Assembly: GCA_904379015.1 (NCBI GenBank)
Contig: CAJFHG010000003.1
Span: 1 to 64,000, forward strand
Reading direction: 5' to 3'
From: Candidatus Paralachnospira caecorum
GTDB taxonomy: Bacteria > Bacillota > Clostridia > Lachnospirales > Lachnospiraceae
Length of the DNA: 64,000 nucleotides
The notes beneath the pieces were generated by a model. It worked only from the letters and a program-made list of their open reading frames with translations, did not search any database and had not been told where the DNA came from. The translations under genes were made by a program, and so were the position numbers. The number at the start of each line of letters is the position of its first letter. Position 1 is the stretch's first letter. Below are positions 63,579 through 64,000 of this stretch, in pieces.

Positions 63579-63593
63579 CTCTCTTCATCGTGT

Positions 63594-64000
63594 TCAGTCA
63601 CGCACTTTGATGTGAACTTCTCTGAGCTGCTGCTCTGTCACCTCATTGGGCGCGCCGCACATCAGATCCTGAGCCGTTCCGCTCATGGGGAACGCGATGA
63701 CCTCGCGTATATTCTCCTCTTCCCGCAGAAGCATGATCATGCGGTCTACGCCGGGCGCCATTCCCGCGTGAGGCGGCGCTCCGAACTGGAACGCGTTGTA
63801 AAGCGCTCCGAATTTGGCCTTCAGAGTCTCCTCGTCATAGCCCGCGATCTCAAACGCCCTGACCATGATATCCATATCATGGTTCCGCACCGCGCCGGAC
63901 GACAGCTCCACACCGTTGCACACAATATCATACTGATATGCCAGAATATCCAGCGGATCTTTCGTATTCAGCGCCTCCAGGCCACCCTGGGGCATGGAGA
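63594..64000 (-). CDS. aspS: Aspartyl-tRNA synthetase, C-terminal part (5' end outside window)
   Basis: The last 135 residues: [19 protein letters not shown], then [20 protein letters not shown], which is the class II motif 3 with the catalytic arginine, and [15 protein letters not shown] close to the end. The frame stays open to base 64000. Charges tRNA-Asp (or tRNA-Asx). Confidence 0.96.
   Translation of the reverse strand, partial: SMPQGGLEALNTKDPLDILAYQYDIVCNGVELSSGAVRNHDMDIMVRAFEIAGYDEETLKAKFGALYNAFQFGAPPHAGMAPGVDRMIMLLREEENIREVIAFPMSGTAQDLMCGAPNEVTEQQLREVHIKVRD

Noticed and set aside
1..64000. CRISPR arrays, tRNA or rRNA genes
   Set aside because: No regularly spaced repeats and no TTCGANTCC-type tRNA arms with matching stems were seen on reading.

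Overview
The window looks like chromosomal DNA of a spore-forming anaerobic Firmicute, most likely Lachnospiraceae or a close relative. The evidence is a sporulation sigma factor (SigK), a lone Spo0A-type DNA-binding domain, a Csp-like subtilisin, a tryptophan T-box, the dgt-dnaG-rpoD-trmK-nif3 order, pyrB-pyrI fused to no other pyr genes, and strong AGGAGG ribosome sites. No tRNA, rRNA, CRISPR array or prophage structure was seen.

1-17.4 kb is a surface-glycan (capsule/exopolysaccharide) operon read leftwards. It runs from an initiating sugar-phosphate transferase, through three glycosyltransferases, a TupA-like ATP-grasp protein, a Wzy-like polymerase and a Wzx-like flippase, to UDP-glucose dehydrogenase and UDP-glucuronate epimerase. 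It ends in a giant secreted protein (phosphodiester glycosidase + metallophosphatase + BspA-type repeats) that runs off the window. Upstream lies a tyrosine recombinase gene bracketed by two copies of a 13-5-13 palindromic site in inverted orientation. A near-consensus sigma-A promoter sits just inside the left copy and points out into the glycan operon. This is the layout of a phase-variable invertible promoter. The recombinase now carries one in-frame amber codon, so the switch may be frozen ON.

17.4-33.6 kb is housekeeping: a TGS-domain nucleoside kinase, Nif3-like protein, TrmK, RpoD, DnaG, dGTPase, S8 protease and PLP-binding YggS on the minus strand; a T-box-controlled tryptophan synthase beta chain on the plus strand; then M18 aminopeptidase, thioredoxin-reductase-like protein and a membrane-fused spermidine-synthase-like protein on the minus strand.

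33.8-41 kb holds an XRE regulator, a Mef-like efflux pump behind an attenuator-type leader, a strong promoter without a gene (candidate small RNA), a Spo0A_C protein, a BlaI/BlaR1-like pair, a small zinc ribbon and an EF-G paralogue. 41.3-49.7 kb contains tyrA-aroA, then a patch of gene decay: a phospholipase D with an apparent internal deletion, an orphan substrate-binding protein and a wrecked response regulator/histidine kinase pair, followed by an intact GDPD.

49.7-64 kb holds a VanW protein, pyrBI, a divergent LysR/DMT-transporter pair, sigK-PAP2-cysK-NUDIX, and a KdpDE-like two-component system in one operon with TrkH/TrkA-type potassium uptake and a PiT phosphate transporter. The 3' end of aspS closes the window. 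Family calls come from reading the translated sequence; no database search was run.
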